Source: Actinomycetota bacterium
GTDB lineage: Bacteria > Actinomycetota > Actinomycetes > S36-B12
DNA length: 8,776 nucleotides
Direction: 5' to 3'
NCBI GenBank assembly: GCA_003456155.1
Contig: DMPC01000180.1
Span: 5,394 to 14,169 of the forward strand
The notes beneath the pieces are model-generated. The model ran no database searches and was not told where the DNA came from. It was given only the letters and a program-made list of their open reading frames with translations. A program made the position numbers and the translations under genes. Of the stretch, positions 6,584-8,776 are shown one piece after another. The number at the start of each line of letters is the position of its first letter. Position 1 is the first letter of the stretch.

Positions 6584-7633
6584 TCAGCGCAGATCCGTGC
6601 CCTTGCGCAGGGCGTCCTGTACGAGCCGGTCGACCAGTGCCGCGTAGTCGAGTCCGGAGGATGTCCACATGCGCGGGAAGAGCGAGATGCTCGTGAAGCC
6701 GGGCATCGTGTTCACCTCGTTCAGCACCACCTCGCCTTCCGGTCCCACGAAGAAGTCCACCCGCGCAAGTCCCTCGCACGCCAGCGCCTCGAAGGCCGCC
6801 AGAGCCACCTGCTGGACCTGCTGCTCGATGGCCGCCGGAAGATCCGCCGGAACGAGGAGGTCGGCGGAGTCATCGAGGTACTTGGCCTCGAAATCGTAGA
6901 AGTCATGCCCCTCACGGACGACGATCTCTGCGCATCGACTCGCGCGCGGGTGCCCGTGGTCATCGACCAGCACCGCGCATTCGATCTCGCGCGCCTGCTC
7001 CACCGATGCCTCGATGATGATCCTTGGATCGTGCTCGCGGGCCTGGTCGATGGCCGGGATCAGCTCATCCTCCCGGGAGACCTTCGAGATGCCGAGGGAC
7101 GAACCCGCACGGGCCGGCTTGACGAACACCGGCAGCCCCAGCGCCGCCACCTCCCCGAGGACGGCTGCGCGATCGGCCATCCACCGACGATCGGAGATGG
7201 CGACGTACCTGCCGACCTCGAGCCCTGCCGAAGCAAGCAGCGTCTTCATGAAGCCCTTGTCCATCGCGACAGCGGAGGACAGCACACCGGATCCCACGAA
7301 CGGGACCTGCAGCGTCTCCATCACGCCCTGGATCGAGCCGTCCTCCCCCCACGGTCCATGAAGGACGGGAAAGGCGACGTCGACGTCCAGCGCCACCTCG
7401 ATCGAGACAACGTCCGCCTCGGAGGAGACCTCGGGCAGCTGATCCTCCTGCGACAGCACATCCAGCCCCCCGGTGGAGGATCGGACCCAGACCCCGTCGC
7501 GCCGGATTCCGATGACCTGGATGTCGTAGCGCTGCGGATCAAGCGCCTGCACGATCGATCGCCCGCTGATGCAGGAGATCGAGTGCTCACTGCTCCTACC
7601 GCCCATGAGCACGGCGACCCGGGTGCGCTCCAC
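6584..7633 (-). CDS. ddl: D-alanine--D-alanine ligase (Ddl)
   Basis: ATP-grasp enzyme that joins two D-alanines for the peptidoglycan stem peptide. The 349-residue length is normal for Ddl. The N-terminal domain shows LMGGRSSEHSIS (9-20) with Glu16, the usual first-subsite D-Ala contact. HGPWGEDGSIQG (92-103), FVKPARAGSSLGISK (170-184) and FYDFEAKYL (245-253) follow. ATP/Mg ligands are expected in RVDFF (291-295) and LNEVNTMPG (304-312). Tyr252 in EAKY is the residue that is Phe in D-Ala-D-Lac ligases, so a normal D-Ala-D-Ala product is predicted. GTG at 7633 is the start because the family N-terminus (RVAVLMGG) begins at once. There is no Shine-Dalgarno sequence, and TAGCGT ends 6 bases upstream, which suggests a leaderless message. 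thiL follows after 12 bases. The gpsA gene that often precedes ddl is absent here; a PLP enzyme is divergent instead. Confidence 0.97.
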   Translation of the reverse strand: MERTRVAVLMGGRSSEHSISCISGRSIVQALDPQRYDIQVIGIRRDGVWVRSSTGGLDVLSQEDQLPEVSSEADVVSIEVALDVDVAFPVLHGPWGEDGSIQGVMETLQVPFVGSGVLSSAVAMDKGFMKTLLASAGLEVGRYVAISDRRWMADRAAVLGEVAALGLPVFVKPARAGSSLGISKVSREDELIPAIDQAREHDPRIIIEASVEQAREIECAVLVDDHGHPRASRCAEIVVREGHDFYDFEAKYLDDSADLLVPADLPAAIEQQVQQVALAAFEALACEGLARVDFFVGPEGEVVLNEVNTMPGFTSISLFPRMWTSSGLDYAALVDRLVQDALRKGTDLR

Positions 7634-7639
7634 GGGAGG

Positions 7640-7645
7640 ACGCTA
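7640..7645 (-). promoter_or_regulatory. -10 element of a leaderless ddl promoter
   Basis: TAGCGT (within GATAGCGTC) on the minus strand ends 6 bases before the ddl GTG, so transcription starting 7 bases downstream would begin at the G of GTG. The intervening CCTCCC cannot serve as a ribosome binding site. No clear -35 is seen (GCGGGA at 17 bases), as is common for TANNNT promoters in actinobacteria. Confidence 0.55.
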
Positions 7646-7678
7646 TCGCCATCTCGTCCCGTTCCCGCGCGGCACCGC

Positions 7679-7684
7679 TACGCT
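7679..7684 (+). promoter_or_regulatory. -10 element of a leaderless promoter for the PLP enzyme
   Basis: TACGCT matches TANNNT and ends 7 bases before the GTG at 7692; the spacer GCGGCCC holds no ribosome binding site. The predicted first transcribed base is at or next to the start codon. No good -35 match was found 16-18 bases upstream. It lies back to back with the ddl element, 33 bases away. Confidence 0.5.
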
Positions 7685-7691
7685 GCGGCCC

Positions 7692-8765
7692 GTGCAACCG
7701 AGCCCGTGGTCGCCCGAGACCATCACCGTGACCGCGGGCCGCCCCGCGGCCTCCCCTGATGCTCCCCTCAACACCCCGATCGTCCCCGCCTCGACCTTCC
7801 ATGCGGGGGGCCAATGGGAGTACGCGCGCGAAGGCGCACCCACGACCGCGGCACTCGAGACGGCTCTCGGCGCGCTGGAGTCCGGCACCGCTGTCGCGTT
7901 CAGCTCGGGCATGGCGGCAGCGAATGCCGTCATGGACATCGTTCCGCCCGGTGGGCTGGTCGTGGCTCCCAGTGCCGCCTACACCGGAGTTGCGGTTCGG
8001 TTGCGCGAGCTCGCCCGCATGGAGCGGATTCGGCTGTCGATCGTCGACGTCGAGGACACCGACGCGGTCGTCTCCGCATGCCAGGGCGCATCCGTCCTGT
8101 GGCTGGAGTCCCCCACCAACCCGCTGATGCAGGTCGCCGACCTGCCGGCCTGCATCGAGGCCGGTCATGCTGCGGGCGCACGCGTCCTCGTCGACAACAC
8201 CTTCGCCACTCCGCTGATCCAGCGGCCGCTCGAGCTCGGGGCGGACCTCGTCCTCCACAGCGTGACGAAGGCACTGAGCGGCCACTCGGACGTCCTGATG
8301 GGTGCCGTCGTCACCGCCGATCCGGAGCTGGCGGAGCAGATCCGCATCCGCAGGGTCCTTCTCGGCGCTGCCCCCAGTGCCTTCGACTGCTATCTCGCAC
8401 TCCGCGGCATGCGCACTCTCGCACTGCGCGTGGAGCGTGCTCAGGAGAACGCGCGCGTCATCACCGCCCGCCTGACCACGCATCCCGCAGTCTCACGCGT
8501 GCGGTACCCGGGGTGGGGAACCATCGCGGCCATCGAGATGGCGGGCGGCACAGAGGCCGCCGACCGACTGTGCGCCTCAGTGCGACTGTGGGTGCATGCG
8601 ACGAGCCTGGGCGGAGTCGAGTCGCTCCTGGAGCGTCGCCGCCGCTGGCCGCTGGAGAGCGACACGGTGCCTGACGACCTCATCAGACTCTCGTTCGGCA
8701 TCGAGTCAGCAGAGGACCTGTGGTCGGATCTGACGGCAGCGCTCGTCGCGGTGCAGACGGGCTGA
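7692..8765 (+). CDS. Cystathionine gamma-synthase/lyase-family PLP enzyme, shortened form
   Basis: Fold-type I PLP enzyme of the Cys/Met metabolism family, acting in transsulfuration or a related gamma-elimination/replacement. Recognisable elements: EYAREGAPT (43-51; Tyr44 and Arg46 replace YSRxGNPT), SSGMAA (71-76), Tyr97 that stacks on PLP, ESPTNP (139-144), VDNTFATP (167-174) with Asp168 for the pyridine nitrogen, HSVTKALSGHSD (189-200) with Lys193 as the PLP lysine, FDCYLALRGMRTL (231-243), SLGGVES (305-311), and DLIRLSFGIES (329-339) with Arg332 for the carboxylate. Glu43 and Glu310 match the specificity glutamates of yeast cystathionine gamma-lyase. At 357 residues it is some 25-40 shorter than usual. 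The gaps fall after YPG (272-274) and after SLGGVESL, where the MTH-containing loop is replaced by an Arg-rich RRRRW (316-320). GTG at 7692 is chosen from the -10 position and family alignment; the frame is open back to 7569 but overlaps ddl. The exact reaction (metB, metC-like or CGL) cannot be decided. Confidence 0.9.
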   Translation: MQPSPWSPETITVTAGRPAASPDAPLNTPIVPASTFHAGGQWEYAREGAPTTAALETALGALESGTAVAFSSGMAAANAVMDIVPPGGLVVAPSAAYTGVAVRLRELARMERIRLSIVDVEDTDAVVSACQGASVLWLESPTNPLMQVADLPACIEAGHAAGARVLVDNTFATPLIQRPLELGADLVLHSVTKALSGHSDVLMGAVVTADPELAEQIRIRRVLLGAAPSAFDCYLALRGMRTLALRVERAQENARVITARLTTHPAVSRVRYPGWGTIAAIEMAGGTEAADRLCASVRLWVHATSLGGVESLLERRRRWPLESDTVPDDLIRLSFGIESAEDLWSDLTAALVAVQTG

Positions 8766-8776
8766 CGGGCTGACGG
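8756..8776 (+). repeat. Short tandem repeat at the PLP-enzyme stop codon
   Basis: The octamer GACGGGCT is repeated head to tail from 8756, 2.6 copies to the end of the window. The TGA stop of the preceding gene spans the join of the first two copies. A change in copy number would alter the frame of the last residues only. No function is suggested. Confidence 0.5.

Noticed and set aside
6395..7759. Plus-strand open frame of 454 codons opposite ddl, and minus-strand frame 7596-8483 opposite the PLP enzyme
   Set aside because: Both are antisense to strongly recognised genes, span the intergenic promoter region, and show no protein family features.
1..8776. Mobile element, CRISPR array, toxin-antitoxin or other accessory system
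   Set aside because: No transposase, integrase, terminal inverted repeats, spaced direct repeats or small gene pairs were seen; the whole window is filled by housekeeping genes in a known actinobacterial order.

Overview
This window is a GC-rich stretch of chromosome with codon use strongly biased to G/C at third positions, GTG starts and TANNNT-type -10 hexamers. Gene content and order (sepIVA-like, coaD, rsmD, recG, DAK2/FakA-like gene, rpmB, thiL, ddl) are typical of Actinomycetota. The order without intervening pca or gpsA genes, and the L28 sequence, suggest a member of Micrococcales, but this genus-level guess is weak. I see no tRNA, rRNA, insertion sequence, prophage, CRISPR array or other accessory module.

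Layout. Positions 1-5198 carry a compact minus-strand operon. In transcription order it is: a DAK2-domain (FakA/YloV-like) protein, recG (branched-DNA helicase), rsmD (16S rRNA m2G966 methyltransferase), coaD (pantetheine-phosphate adenylyltransferase), and the N-terminal part of a SepIVA/DivIVA-like septation protein that runs off the left edge. The first four genes are very tightly packed: the DAK gene and recG share a GTGA overlap, recG and rsmD are 8 bases apart, and rsmD and coaD share TGATG. The SepIVA-like gene follows 33 bases later with its own strong ribosome binding site. Positions 5199-5388 are a divergent control region with candidate promoters both ways and a pair of small repeated hairpins just ahead of rpmB. 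rpmB (ribosomal protein L28, zinc-ribbon form) is on the plus strand at 5389-5577. It converges on a second minus-strand pair, ddl then thiL, 12 bases apart. At the right end a shortened gamma-family PLP enzyme of sulfur amino acid metabolism is transcribed divergently from ddl across a 58-base spacer. Both genes of that divergent pair have a GTG start, no Shine-Dalgarno sequence, and a TANNNT hexamer ending 6-7 bases upstream, which points to leaderless mRNAs.

Together the genes cover core functions: ribosome build-up (rpmB, rsmD), DNA repair (recG), cofactor synthesis (coaD for CoA, thiL for thiamine diphosphate), cell wall and division (ddl, SepIVA-like), fatty-acid activation (DAK/FakA-like) and sulfur amino acid metabolism. 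I found no convincing previously undescribed system. The points most worth a second look are the leaderless divergent pair, the internally shortened PLP enzyme, the duplicated hairpin leader of rpmB, and a serine replacing a usually conserved asparagine in ThiL.
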